DNA of 15,007 nucleotides. Origin: Bacillota bacterium (lineage in GTDB: Bacteria > Bacillota > Clostridia > Lachnospirales > Cellulosilyticaceae). Where the stretch lies: contig JAEYNQ010000240.1 in assembly GCA_023412455.1 (NCBI GenBank), positions 1-15,007 of the forward strand, written 5' to 3'. The position numbers and the translations under genes were made by a program. Positions within the stretch are counted from its first letter, which is position 1. Each line of letters starts with the position of its first letter. Positions 6,698-14,283 of the stretch are shown here, piece after piece. The notes under the pieces are model-generated. The model worked only from the letters and a program-made list of their open reading frames with translations. It had not been told where the DNA came from and searched no databases.

Positions 6698-6826
6698 GGT
6701 GGTGAATGCTATAGTATTGGTATTAATAATTTAAGAGCACCAATCGCCCCCTTTCAAAAGGAAGGGAGCTTTAAAATATATAGCCGTGAAGGCGTAGGAA
6801 CAGCTGTTCAATTAAGCAAGAATTAG
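6698..6826 (+). pseudogene. Remnant of a YesM-type sensor histidine kinase (C-terminal end of the ATPase domain)
   Basis: Frame 2 from 6698 to the TAG at 6824-6826 reads GGECYSIGINNLRAPIAPF followed by an Ile-Tyr-Ser segment and REGVGTAVQLSKN. This fits the end of histidine-kinase HATPase domains: a G-I-G-x-x-N block, an R-containing helix, then I-x-S-x-x-G-x-GT-x-V-x-L. There is no start codon; the same frame has stops at 6680-6682 and 6695-6697, with GESQ between them possibly belonging to the same fossil. The rest of the kinase (sensor, HisKA, N-box) is absent, and a promoter sits only ~70 nt upstream, suggesting a large deletion. The response regulator follows directly, in the usual yesM-yesN order. 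Confidence 0.6.
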
Positions 6827-6850
6827 ACGATATAAAGGAGAGCAAGAGAT

Positions 6851-7630
6851 ATGTATAACCTATTAATTGTGGATGATGAAGAATTAGAAAAACGCGTATT
6901 AGGAAAGATCGTTAAGGATTATTTTAAAGAGGAATGTACCCTTTTATTTGCCACAAATGGCCAAGAAGCACAAGAAGAAGCAGAATATAAAAAATTGGAT
7001 TTAGTTATAATGGCTATTGAGATGCCTGGTATTAATGGTATTGAAGCTTCTGAAAAAATAAAAAGGTTACAACCCGATTGCAGTATTATATTTGTAACAG
7101 CGGATGATGAATTTAAATATACAAGGGAAGCTACTCACTTGGGGGCAAAAGACTATATCATAAAGCCTTATACACCAAAGGAGGTTATTACTGCCATAGA
7201 AAGGGCTCTAGAACATACACCCGTTCAGATTGAACAGTTGGATAAGTCCTTTTTAGAGCAAGTGGGAGGACAACTTAATGAACATGAACGAAGTCAGAAA
7301 CTCTCCTTTGTTATTCAAGACATGATGGATTATTTAAAGGCAAATTATTATAAAGATATTTCCCTGCAAGATGCAGCCAAGGCACTCCATTATTCAGAAT
7401 CTTATTTTAGTAAGTTATTTAAACAGTGCTTTAATAAGAACTTTACAGCGTATCTCATTGAGATTCGTATGGAGGCTGCTAAGCAACTTCTGAGTAAATC
7501 AATGGTGAACATTAAAGAAATCGCTAATAAAGTAGGATATAGTGATTCCAATTATTTTACAAAAGTTTTTAAAAGAAGTACGGGCATGAATCCCTCTGAA
7601 TACCGTGAGAAGATGTATAGCAAGTCTTAA
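6851..7630 (+). CDS. YesN-like AraC-family response regulator lacking the phosphoacceptor Asp
   Basis: 259 residues: a receiver domain (1-~120) and a C-terminal AraC DNA-binding domain (~155-255) joined by a short linker. In the receiver the acidic pair Asp8/Asp9 (IVDDEE), Thr83 (FVTADD) and Lys105 (IIKPY) are conserved, but the phosphorylated Asp is Ala55 (LVIMAIEMPG, where the family has D-I/V-x-M-P-G). The codon is GCT at 7013-7015, one base from GAT. The AraC part has both helix-turn-helix units (SLQDAAKALHYSESYFSKLF and IKEIANKVGYSDSNYFTKVF) and ends NPSEYR. ATG 6851 follows AAAGGAG (6834-6840). Its presumed partner kinase survives only as a fragment just upstream. It probably works without phosphorylation, or through ligand/protein control (inference). 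Target genes unknown. Confidence 0.9.
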   Translation: MYNLLIVDDEELEKRVLGKIVKDYFKEECTLLFATNGQEAQEEAEYKKLDLVIMAIEMPGINGIEASEKIKRLQPDCSIIFVTADDEFKYTREATHLGAKDYIIKPYTPKEVITAIERALEHTPVQIEQLDKSFLEQVGGQLNEHERSQKLSFVIQDMMDYLKANYYKDISLQDAAKALHYSESYFSKLFKQCFNKNFTAYLIEIRMEAAKQLLSKSMVNIKEIANKVGYSDSNYFTKVFKRSTGMNPSEYREKMYSKS

Positions 7631-7720
7631 TGAACAAATAGAAGGATAAAAGAATTTGATAATAATTATTTACTTAATAAATATAGAAAGTAACGAGTAA
7701 CTCATTCTTTGGTACTATAA

Positions 7721-7773
7721 AAGTGTAGTTGTTAAGTCAGTCTAACTGATAAGACAACTGCACTTATTTTTTT
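7721..7773 (+). terminator. Intrinsic terminator after the response regulator
   Basis: A 12-bp stem AAGTGTAGTTGT (7721-7732) / ACAACTGCACTT (7754-7765) with one G-U pair, with an inner TCAG/CTGA pairing at the top, followed by a run of seven T (7767-7773). It lies ~90 nt after the response regulator stop codon. Confidence 0.88.
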
Positions 7774-7778
7774 ATCTT

Positions 7779-7840
7779 GTAGGAAAGTGCGTGTTCTACA
7801 CTTTCACTACTTCGCGAACCAATACGTGTCCTATGGACAC
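7779..7840. repeat. Palindrome cluster, possible dispersed REP-like intergenic repeat
   Basis: Three adjacent dyad symmetries: an 11-bp hairpin with one bulge (GTAGGAAAGTG at 7779-7789 with CACTTTC-A-CTAC at 7799-7810), the perfect 8-bp palindrome TTCGCGAA (7811-7818), and hairpin GTGTCC-TAT-GGACAC (7826-7840). The last is followed by TTTTGTTCTTT and might act as a second, weaker terminator. The stretch is GC-richer than its flanks and looks like a packaged repeat unit; copy number elsewhere is unknown. Confidence 0.5.
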
Positions 7841-7981
7841 TTTTGTTCTTTAAATACTAGTAAAATACATAGATTATAAACGAATGAATATGAATATTAC
7901 CAAGAATAGATACAATTGACTATTTGGATAATCATTTTCTGTCAATAGAATACAAGTATGACGGTTAAGGGATAATTTTTT

Positions 7982-8010
7982 TTGAAAAAAGCTAAGAAAT
8001 AATTTAAAAT
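7982..8010 (+). promoter_or_regulatory. Candidate upstream promoter of the his operon
   Basis: TTGAAA (7982-7987), a 17-nt spacer and TAAAAT (8005-8010); each box matches the sigma-A consensus at five of six positions. It lies about 95 nt before the hisZ start codon, in an AT-rich stretch where chance matches occur. Confidence 0.5.
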
Positions 8011-8020
8011 AAAATAAAAC

Positions 8021-8049
8021 TTGATTTTTCAATCAAAAGCTTTTATACT
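8021..8049 (+). promoter_or_regulatory. Candidate proximal his promoter overlapping a palindrome
   Basis: TTGATT (8021-8026), a 17-nt spacer and TATACT (8044-8049), about 55 nt before hisZ. The -35 box is one arm of the palindrome TTGATT-TTTC-AATCAA (8021-8036), so a repressor bound there would cover the promoter (inference). Confidence 0.5.
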
Positions 8050-8102
8050 TACTTTATCAATTTATTAATTTACTACTTTAACACAATGAAGTGGAGGATG
8101 CG

Positions 8103-9347
8103 ATGAAAAATTATACTTTACATATCCCAGAAGGGGTAAGAGATTACATAGGAGAAGAAGCCAGTATAAAAGAAACCTTACAGAATCAAATCAAAAAAGT
8201 GTTTACAAGCTATAGCTATAACTTGATAGAGACACCTACCTTTGAGTACTTAGATGTTTTTACATTGGGAGAGAATGGGTTTCAAAAGCCTCAACTCTAT
8301 CAGCTTATTAATCGGCAAGGAGAGGTTGTAGCCCTTCGAAGCGATATGACTCGGGCTATTGCAAGGGTAGCCTCTACCCAAACAAGTCAGTTACCTTTTC
8401 CTCAACGCTATGCCTATATGGCCAGTAGTTTTCGTTATCCAGAGCGTTACCAAGGAAAACTTCATGAGTTTACCCAAGGAGGTATTGAGCTAATTGGGAT
8501 CAATAGTGTGGGGGCTGATGCAGAGGTTATTAAAGTAGCCATTGATGCCCTTCAGGCTGTTGGGTTAAAGGACTTTACCATCCACATTGGAAGCAGCCAA
8601 TTTTTAGAGTATACCCTAAGTGATATTGGGCTAGGGGAGAAAGATAGAGAGGCTGTATACAAAGCCATTGATCATAAAGATGCCGTAAGCTTACGGGCTA
8701 TACTACAGGCCGCCCATATAGAAGAAGAAACGTTGGAAATGCTCCTTGAGCTGATTCAATGTGCGGGAAAGATTGAACTTTTAAGAAGTGTTAAAGAAAA
8801 AATGAGTGCCCCTGCTTCCAAGCACGCCTTAGCCTATTTAGAAGAACTTTATAGTCATTTAGAGGACTATGGTGTAGCCCAATATGTTTTATTTGATTTT
8901 AGTTTACTCTCTTATGCCAATTACTACACAGGTGTCATGTTCCAGATCTTTACGAAGGATATCGGGAGCGCCCTAGTAGAAGGAGGCCGTTATGATGGCC
9001 TGTTGCAGATGTTTAAGGAGAGCCAGCCAGCAGTAGGCTTTGGGGTACATATTCATTTACTTCTTCAAAAACTGGTGAAGGATAGTGAACTGGGATCCAT
9101 GAATGCCAATCGTCACTTGATTTATTATAAAAAAGAAAATCGTAGGTCAGCTCTTCAAGTAGCAGAAAACTTCCGTAGGAAAGGACTTATTGTAGAGACT
9201 AGTTTTTTTGAGAGTTTAGAAGAAACTTTAGCTTATGGCAAACAACAAGGCATGGGAAAAGTACTTTGCTTTAAAAGCTCTAAGGAAGTGGATGTGTATC
9301 ATTTAGCCTGTGGAACAGTAGAAGAGACCACAGTCAGTGCTTTATAG
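8103..9347 (+). CDS. hisZ: ATP phosphoribosyltransferase regulatory subunit HisZ
   Basis: A 414-residue paralogue of histidyl-tRNA synthetase that cannot charge tRNA but forms a hetero-octamer with short HisG, required for the first step of histidine synthesis and its feedback control. Visible HisRS-like features: IPEGVRDYIGEEA at the N-terminus, a motif-2-like ALRSDMTRAIARVA (77-90) and QGGIELIG (125-132), and the segment LLSYANYYTGVMFQIF with GGRYDGLL. The tail keeps a weak anticodon-domain-like fold. ATG 8103 is chosen because TGGAGG (8092-8097) sits 5 nt before it; the in-frame GTG at 8091 is part of that binding site. First gene of the his operon; stop 11 nt before hisG. Its presence explains why HisG is the short form. 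Confidence 0.93.
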   Translation: MKNYTLHIPEGVRDYIGEEASIKETLQNQIKKVFTSYSYNLIETPTFEYLDVFTLGENGFQKPQLYQLINRQGEVVALRSDMTRAIARVASTQTSQLPFPQRYAYMASSFRYPERYQGKLHEFTQGGIELIGINSVGADAEVIKVAIDALQAVGLKDFTIHIGSSQFLEYTLSDIGLGEKDREAVYKAIDHKDAVSLRAILQAAHIEEETLEMLLELIQCAGKIELLRSVKEKMSAPASKHALAYLEELYSHLEDYGVAQYVLFDFSLLSYANYYTGVMFQIFTKDIGSALVEGGRYDGLLQMFKESQPAVGFGVHIHLLLQKLVKDSELGSMNANRHLIYYKKENRRSALQVAENFRRKGLIVETSFFESLEETLAYGKQQGMGKVLCFKSSKEVDVYHLACGTVEETTVSAL

Positions 9348-9358
9348 GGGGGAATAAG

Positions 9359-9994
9359 ATGAGTCAAATTACGTTTGCTTTAGCCAAAGGGCGTCTTGCT
9401 AAAAAGGCTATGAGCATCTTAAAAGAAATAGGAATTACCTGTAGTGAGATGGAAGAGGAAAGCCGTAAGCTTCTCTTTACCAGTGATGATGGACGCTTTC
9501 GTTTTTTCTTAGCCAAGGCTTCCGATGTGCCCACTTATGTGGATTATGGGGCAGCTGATATTGGCATTGTAGGAAAGGACACCATTGTAGAAGAAAACCG
9601 AAATGTCTATGAAGTACTAGACTTTGGCTTTGGAAAATGTAAGATGGCAGTAGCAGGTGAGCCTACTAAAAGAGAGCTTCTAGCCAGTGGGGCCTTTATA
9701 AGAGTAGCCACCAAATACCCTGCTATTGCCAAGAGTTATTTTGAGAAGACCAATCGTCCTGTGGAAATTATTAAGCTCAATGGTTCTGTGGAATTAGGCC
9801 CCATTGTCGGTCTTTCAGATGTCATTGTAGATATAGTAGAGAGTGGTAAGACACTTGAAGAAAATGGCTTGGAGGTATTAGAAGACATTATTCCTCTTTC
9901 AGCACGCTGTATTGTCAATACAGCTAGTATGAAGGTTAAACACGATGAGATTAATCAGTTACTTAGGGAAATGGAAAAGAGGGGGCGAGTTTAA
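9359..9994 (+). CDS. hisG: ATP phosphoribosyltransferase catalytic subunit, short form
   Basis: Joins ATP and PRPP to give phosphoribosyl-ATP, the committed step of histidine synthesis. The 211-residue length marks the short HisG form, which lacks the C-terminal regulatory domain and needs HisZ. Family motifs are LAKGRLAKKA (8-17), the ADIGIVGKD block (66-74) and the PRPP-binding region around LNGSVELGPIVGLSDVIVDI (140-159) followed by ESGKTLEENGLE. ATG 9359 follows a GGGGGG-AAT type site in the short gap after hisZ. The stop TAA shares one base with the hisD start (TAATG), so the two are translationally coupled. Confidence 0.95.
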   Translation: MSQITFALAKGRLAKKAMSILKEIGITCSEMEEESRKLLFTSDDGRFRFFLAKASDVPTYVDYGAADIGIVGKDTIVEENRNVYEVLDFGFGKCKMAVAGEPTKRELLASGAFIRVATKYPAIAKSYFEKTNRPVEIIKLNGSVELGPIVGLSDVIVDIVESGKTLEENGLEVLEDIIPLSARCIVNTASMKVKHDEINQLLREMEKRGRV

Positions 9995-11292
9995 TGATTA
10001 AGTTAATTGATACACTAGAGGCAAGAGCTAGCTTTTTTGAGGCTCTTGAAGTAAGAGGAAATATGGATACAGGCAGTTATGCCAAGGCTACTAAACAAAT
10101 TGTGGAAGAGGTACGCAAGGAAGGGGATACAGCCCTTTTTAGATATACCAATAAGTGGGACTGTGAAAGCATGACCCCTGAGAATGTCAAAGTAAGTAAG
10201 CAAGAGATGAAAGCAGCTTTTTATCGTCTCCCTGAAAGCTTACAAGATGCTATGACTTTAGCTGGGGGACGCATTCAACGTTTTCATGAGAAGCAAAAGC
10301 AAAATACTTGGATGGATATCAAAGATAATGGAGAGATTTTAGGCCAACGGGTGACAGCTCTTGAAAAAGTAGGGGTATATGTCCCTGGTGGAAAGGCAGC
10401 TTACCCCTCTTCTGTTTTAATGAATATCATTCCTGCTAAAGTAGCAGGTGTCAAACAAATTGTTATGGTTACACCTGCCTCAAAAGAAGGGCAACTTTCA
10501 GATGAGGTCCTAGCCGCAGCTTATGTAGCAGGTGCAAATGAAGTGTATAAAATTGGAGGAGCTCAGGCTATAGCAGCCCTTGCTTTTGGCACAGAGACTA
10601 TTCCAAAGGTAGATAAAATTGTAGGTCCAGGGAATATCTATGTGGCTCTTGCTAAACGGGAAGTTTTTGGCTATGTCAGCATTGACTCCATTGCAGGGCC
10701 TAGTGAAATTCTCATAGTGGCTGATGAAAGTGCTCATCCCACCTTTGTGGCAGCAGACCTTCTTTCACAAGCAGAACACGATGAATTGGCTTCAGCCGTA
10801 CTTGTGACCACTAGCAGAACTTTGGCAGAGGAGGTACAAAAAGAAGTGAAACGTTTCTTTGAAGAATTACCTCGTCAAGCTATTTTGGAAGCCTCTTTAC
10901 AAAATTATTGTGCCATTCTCTTGGTAGAGGATTTAGAGGAAGCCTGTGAGATATCTAATCAAATTGCACCAGAACACTTAGAACTAGCTGTCAAAGCACC
11001 TTTTGAGGCCCTCACTAAGATTACCAATGCAGGCGCTATTTTCCTAGGTCACTATACCCCAGAGCCTGTAGGTGACTATATGGCTGGTCCTAATCATGTG
11101 CTACCTACCAATGGTACGGCACGCTTCTTCTCACCTTTAGGGGTAGATGATTTTGTGAAGAAAAGTAGTATTCTTTCCTTTACAAAAGAAGCCTTAATGC
11201 CACTGGCCGATGGTATCATTGAATTTGCAGAAAGTGAAAGACTATTTGCTCATGCGCTATCCGTTAGAGTGCGAAAGGAAGGGGAAAACTAA
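9994..11292 (+). CDS. hisD: Histidinol dehydrogenase
   Basis: Zinc enzyme that carries out the last two NAD-dependent oxidations, L-histidinol to L-histidinal to L-histidine. The 432 residues are full length for the family. Seen are EKVGVYVPGGKAAYPSSVLM (124-143), VGPGNIYVALAKREVFG (210-226), IDSIAGPSEILI (230-241), the zinc ligands Gln259 and His262 in LLSQAEHDE, Asp361, and His420 near the C-terminus, and the catalytic Glu327-His328 pair in APEHLEL. The ATG overlaps the hisG stop by one base. It acts at the end of the pathway although encoded third, which is common in his operons. Confidence 0.96.
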   Translation: MIKLIDTLEARASFFEALEVRGNMDTGSYAKATKQIVEEVRKEGDTALFRYTNKWDCESMTPENVKVSKQEMKAAFYRLPESLQDAMTLAGGRIQRFHEKQKQNTWMDIKDNGEILGQRVTALEKVGVYVPGGKAAYPSSVLMNIIPAKVAGVKQIVMVTPASKEGQLSDEVLAAAYVAGANEVYKIGGAQAIAALAFGTETIPKVDKIVGPGNIYVALAKREVFGYVSIDSIAGPSEILIVADESAHPTFVAADLLSQAEHDELASAVLVTTSRTLAEEVQKEVKRFFEELPRQAILEASLQNYCAILLVEDLEEACEISNQIAPEHLELAVKAPFEALTKITNAGAIFLGHYTPEPVGDYMAGPNHVLPTNGTARFFSPLGVDDFVKKSSILSFTKEALMPLADGIIEFAESERLFAHALSVRVRKEGEN

Positions 11293-11293
11293 C

Positions 11294-12334
11294 ATGGGTT
11301 TTATGCGTGAAAGCTTACAACACCTAGAAGCCTATAAGGCTCCTTATATTACCACAGGGATTAAATTAGATGCCAATGAAAACACCCATCCTATTCCTGA
11401 GGCCTTACGTGAACACATGAAGAACTGGATGGATTCCATGTTGGTATCTCTTTATCCTGATACCAATAGTGTGTCCCTTTGTGAGGCTATTGCTAAAGCG
11501 TATGAAGTACCTACCGATTGGGTAGTAATGGGTGTAGGTTCGGATCAACTCATTGATTACCTCCTGCGGGCGGTATTAAATGCAGGGGATAAGGCATTAG
11601 CGCCAGGTCCTTCCTTTAGCATGTATAAACAAAGTACCTCCATCAATGGGGGAGAACTGATAGAAGTTCCCCTAACAGAAGATTTTTCTTATGATGTAGA
11701 AGCTTATATATCTGCTATACAAAAAGAAGCGCCTCGCGTCATTTTTATTTGTAATCCCAATAATCCTACAGGCTGTGCCTTAACCCAAGAGGAACTAGAG
11801 CGTATTATAAAAAGTACTACAGGGTTAGTCATTATTGATGAAGCTTATGGGGAATTCCTAGGAGAGTCGTCCATACCTCTCACAAAAAAATATGATCATT
11901 TAGTGGTGTTAAAAACCTTTTCAAAGGCCTATTCTTTAGCAGGTGCACGTGTAGGCTATGGCGTGGCCCAAGCTGAGCTGATTGATATGATTAATAAGAT
12001 TCGTCCCCCGTTTAATCTCAATATATTTGCCCAAGAAGCTGCCCTTTGGGTTATCTCACACCGAGAAGCTTTTAAGGCTTCTGTACAGGCCATTGTTGAG
12101 GAAAGAGAACGTTTAAGGGAAGCCTTAAGTGGACTTGGATTAACAGTCTACCCTTCTAAAGCTAATTTTCTTTGGATAGAGACGCCGTTAGCCTTAGATG
12201 AAATTTTGGCAAAAGAAGACATTATCATAAAGAAGATGAGTTATCACGGTAAACCTTATTTCCGTATAAGCATTGGCACACCAGAGGAAAATAGCTGTCT
12301 ATTAAAGGTCTTAGAAAAGGAGGTTAAGAGATGA
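11294..12334 (+). CDS. hisC: Histidinol-phosphate aminotransferase
   Basis: PLP-dependent class I/II aminotransferase converting imidazole-acetol phosphate plus glutamate to histidinol phosphate. 346 residues: KLDANENTHPIP (24-35), FICNPNNPTG (151-160), the IDEAYGEF stretch (181-188) and the PLP-binding Lys211 in TFSKAYSLAGARVGY. The frame stays open back into hisD (GTG at 11210), but ATG 11294 is the likely start: it lies one base after the hisD stop, behind AGGAAGGGG, and gives the family's normal N-terminus. A second ATG at 11303 is possible. The end overlaps hisB by 4 nt (ATGA). Confidence 0.94.
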   Translation: MGFMRESLQHLEAYKAPYITTGIKLDANENTHPIPEALREHMKNWMDSMLVSLYPDTNSVSLCEAIAKAYEVPTDWVVMGVGSDQLIDYLLRAVLNAGDKALAPGPSFSMYKQSTSINGGELIEVPLTEDFSYDVEAYISAIQKEAPRVIFICNPNNPTGCALTQEELERIIKSTTGLVIIDEAYGEFLGESSIPLTKKYDHLVVLKTFSKAYSLAGARVGYGVAQAELIDMINKIRPPFNLNIFAQEAALWVISHREAFKASVQAIVEERERLREALSGLGLTVYPSKANFLWIETPLALDEILAKEDIIIKKMSYHGKPYFRISIGTPEENSCLLKVLEKEVKR

Positions 12335-12921
12335 GAAAAGCTACACTAAAAAGAAGTACAGCAGAAACTACCATTGAGCTAACCCTTTCTATTGATGGGG
12401 AAGGCAAAACAGATATTGCTACAGGTATTGGCTTTTTTGATCATATGTTGACACATATCGGCAAACACTCCCTCAGTGATTTAAGTGTCAAAGCTAAGGG
12501 AGATTTAGAAGTGGATTGCCATCACACCGTAGAGGATACAGGAATTGTACTAGGGCAGGCCTTAAAGACTGCCTTAGGGAATAAAGAAGGTATTAACCGC
12601 TATGGCCATGCTATTGTGCCTATGGAAGAGGCGTTAATCCTTTGTGCAGTGGATATTTCAGGACGACCTTATGTGGCGATTGATACGCCTTTCACAGTAG
12701 ACCGAGTAGGGGAATTGGATACCGAAATGGTAGAAGAATTTTTTCGTGCAGTAGCTATTCATGGGGGTTTAAATCTTCATATTCAAGTTTTAAGGGGTAA
12801 AAACAATCATCATATCATTGAAGGCATGTGCAAAGCTTTTGCCAAAGCCCTTCTAGACGCTATGAGCTTTAACTCTCGCGTAAAGGGTGTACCTTCAACC
12901 AAAGGGATGCTGGAGGTGTAA
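12331..12921 (+). CDS. hisB: Imidazoleglycerol-phosphate dehydratase (monofunctional)
   Basis: Mn-dependent dehydration of imidazoleglycerol phosphate to imidazole-acetol phosphate. At 196 residues it is only the dehydratase; the histidinol-phosphate phosphatase domain of enteric HisB is absent, so that activity must come from another gene, as usual in Firmicutes. Metal and substrate motifs: FFDHML (35-40), CHHTVEDTGI (63-72) and GKNNHHIIEG (156-165). Starts in an ATGA overlap with hisC, with AAAGGAGG just upstream, and ends 2 nt before hisH. Confidence 0.96.
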   Translation: MRKATLKRSTAETTIELTLSIDGEGKTDIATGIGFFDHMLTHIGKHSLSDLSVKAKGDLEVDCHHTVEDTGIVLGQALKTALGNKEGINRYGHAIVPMEEALILCAVDISGRPYVAIDTPFTVDRVGELDTEMVEEFFRAVAIHGGLNLHIQVLRGKNNHHIIEGMCKAFAKALLDAMSFNSRVKGVPSTKGMLEV

Positions 12922-12923
12922 AA

Positions 12924-13556
12924 ATGGGGATTGCAATTGTAGATTATGGCATGGGCAATTTAAAAAGTGTTTATAAGGCCTTTAAAGCCCTAGGTCTAGA
13001 GGCAACCATTACCTCTTCTCCAGAAGCTATTTTAAAGGCAGATAAAGTGGTTTTACCAGGGGTAGGGGCTTTTCGGGATGCCATCTTAGAGCTTAACCGA
13101 AGTGGCCTCAGCGAGGCTGTTCAGGAAGTGGCTAAAAAAGGAAAGCCTCTTTTAGGCATTTGTCTGGGTATGCAGCTCCTTTTTGATAAAAGCTATGAAT
13201 ACGGCGAATATGAAGGACTTCATCTCTTGCCAGGGGAGATTGTCAAATTTAAAGAAGAAGAAATGGTAGATGCAAAGGGGGAAAGACTTAAAGTTCCTCA
13301 TATGGGATGGAATAATTTAGAGTTTACCCAAAAGGCACCTCTATTTAAGGGCTTAGAAGAGGGCTGCAGTGTTTATTTTGTGCATTCCTATTATTTAACC
13401 ACTAGCCAGGATGTGGTCAGTGCCTATACAAACTATGGGACCCACATTGCTGTAGCGGCTCAGAGAGAGAATGTTTTTGCTACCCAGTTTCACCCTGAAA
13501 AAAGTGGGGCAGTGGGACTTAAAATACTAGAAAACTTCGGAGGACTATCAAGATGA
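12924..13556 (+). CDS. hisH: Imidazole glycerol phosphate synthase, glutaminase subunit
   Basis: Class I glutamine amidotransferase that frees ammonia from glutamine and passes it to HisF through the HisF barrel. 210 residues with the triad Cys80 (GICLGMQLLF), His190 and Glu192 (FHPEKSG), and the oxyanion-side LPGVGAF (44-50). GGAGGTG lies just before ATG 12924. The end overlaps hisA by 4 nt (ATGA). The gene is separated from its partner hisF by hisA, the common H-A-F order. Confidence 0.96.
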   Translation: MGIAIVDYGMGNLKSVYKAFKALGLEATITSSPEAILKADKVVLPGVGAFRDAILELNRSGLSEAVQEVAKKGKPLLGICLGMQLLFDKSYEYGEYEGLHLLPGEIVKFKEEEMVDAKGERLKVPHMGWNNLEFTQKAPLFKGLEEGCSVYFVHSYYLTTSQDVVSAYTNYGTHIAVAAQRENVFATQFHPEKSGAVGLKILENFGGLSR

Positions 13557-14269
13557 AATTGTATCCAGCCATTGATTTAAAAGACGGCCAGTGTGTCAGA
13601 CTCCTACAAGGAGACTATAACCAGGTAACAGTATATGGAAGTAGTCCTGCTGAGATGGCTAAAAGGTGGGAAAGCTTAGGGGGAGACTACTTACATATTG
13701 TGGATTTAGATGGGGCCAAAGAAGGAAAAGGCATGAATAATGAGGCCATTGAAGCCATCGTAGAGGCTCTTCAGATTCCCATTGAATTAGGTGGAGGCAT
13801 TCGTAGTCTAGAAGATATAAAAGCTAAATTAGATTTAGGCGTTGATCGGGTTATTTTAGGAAGTGCTGCAGTTAAAAATAAAGCATTGGTACAGGAAGCC
13901 TTAGAGGTCTTTGGACCTGAGAAGATTGTTATCGGTGTAGATGCCAAAGAAGGAAAAGTAGCTGTAGAGGGTTGGTTAGAAGTGACCGATACAACCGCCT
14001 TAGAATTTTGCAAGGAATTAGAGGCTATGGGTGTTAAGACGGTGATTTATACGGATATAGCTAAAGATGGTATGATGCAAGGTCCTAATATAGAAGAAAC
14101 AGCAAAATTGGTTCAAGAGACTCAGTTAGAGATTGTAGCTTCAGGTGGCGTGGCTTCTATAGAGGATTTAGAGAAACTAGAAGCTATCCATGTGCATGGG
14201 GCTATTATTGGCAAAGCTTTGTATATCGGAGCCATTAACTTAGAAGAGGCAGTAGAACGTTTTAAATAA
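13553..14269 (+). CDS. hisA: ProFAR isomerase (HisA)
   Basis: Amadori isomerase of the (beta/alpha)8-barrel family that converts ProFAR to PRFAR, the substrate of HisF. 238 residues, normal length. The catalytic pair is Asp8 (PAIDLKDG) and Asp130 (GVDAKEG); phosphate-binding loops are ELGGGIRS (78-85) and the IASGG-like turn (VASGGVAS), with TDIAKDGM at 167-174. The start codon is inside the hisH stop overlap (ATGA). It is similar in sequence and fold to the following HisF, the classic case of barrel gene duplication. Confidence 0.95.
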   Translation: MKLYPAIDLKDGQCVRLLQGDYNQVTVYGSSPAEMAKRWESLGGDYLHIVDLDGAKEGKGMNNEAIEAIVEALQIPIELGGGIRSLEDIKAKLDLGVDRVILGSAAVKNKALVQEALEVFGPEKIVIGVDAKEGKVAVEGWLEVTDTTALEFCKELEAMGVKTVIYTDIAKDGMMQGPNIEETAKLVQETQLEIVASGGVASIEDLEKLEAIHVHGAIIGKALYIGAINLEEAVERFK

Positions 14270-14283
14270 AAAGGAGGACATTT

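Larger units (their letters stand above)
7631..8102 (+). other. Intergenic region between the response regulator and the his operon
   Basis: About 470 nt without a recognisable gene on either strand. It holds, in order: an AT-rich stretch with a Fur/PerR-like palindrome (7657-7671), a strong intrinsic terminator (7721-7773), a cluster of three palindromes (7779-7840), and an AT-rich zone with two candidate promoters for the his operon (7982-8010 and 8021-8049). The conserved T-box sequence expected of a tRNA-His-sensing leader was not found. Confidence 0.7.

Noticed and set aside
6684..6734. Possible 16-residue hydrophobic leader peptide starting at GTG 6684
   Set aside because: No ribosome binding site and it overlaps the histidine-kinase remnant in another frame; likely chance.
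8091..8102. In-frame GTG at 8091 as the hisZ start
   Set aside because: GTGGAGG is the Shine-Dalgarno sequence for ATG 8103, which gives the normal HisZ N-terminus.
11210..11293. Extended hisC start at GTG 11210 inside hisD
   Set aside because: It would overlap hisD by more than 80 nt; ATG 11294 has a ribosome binding site and fits the family N-terminus.
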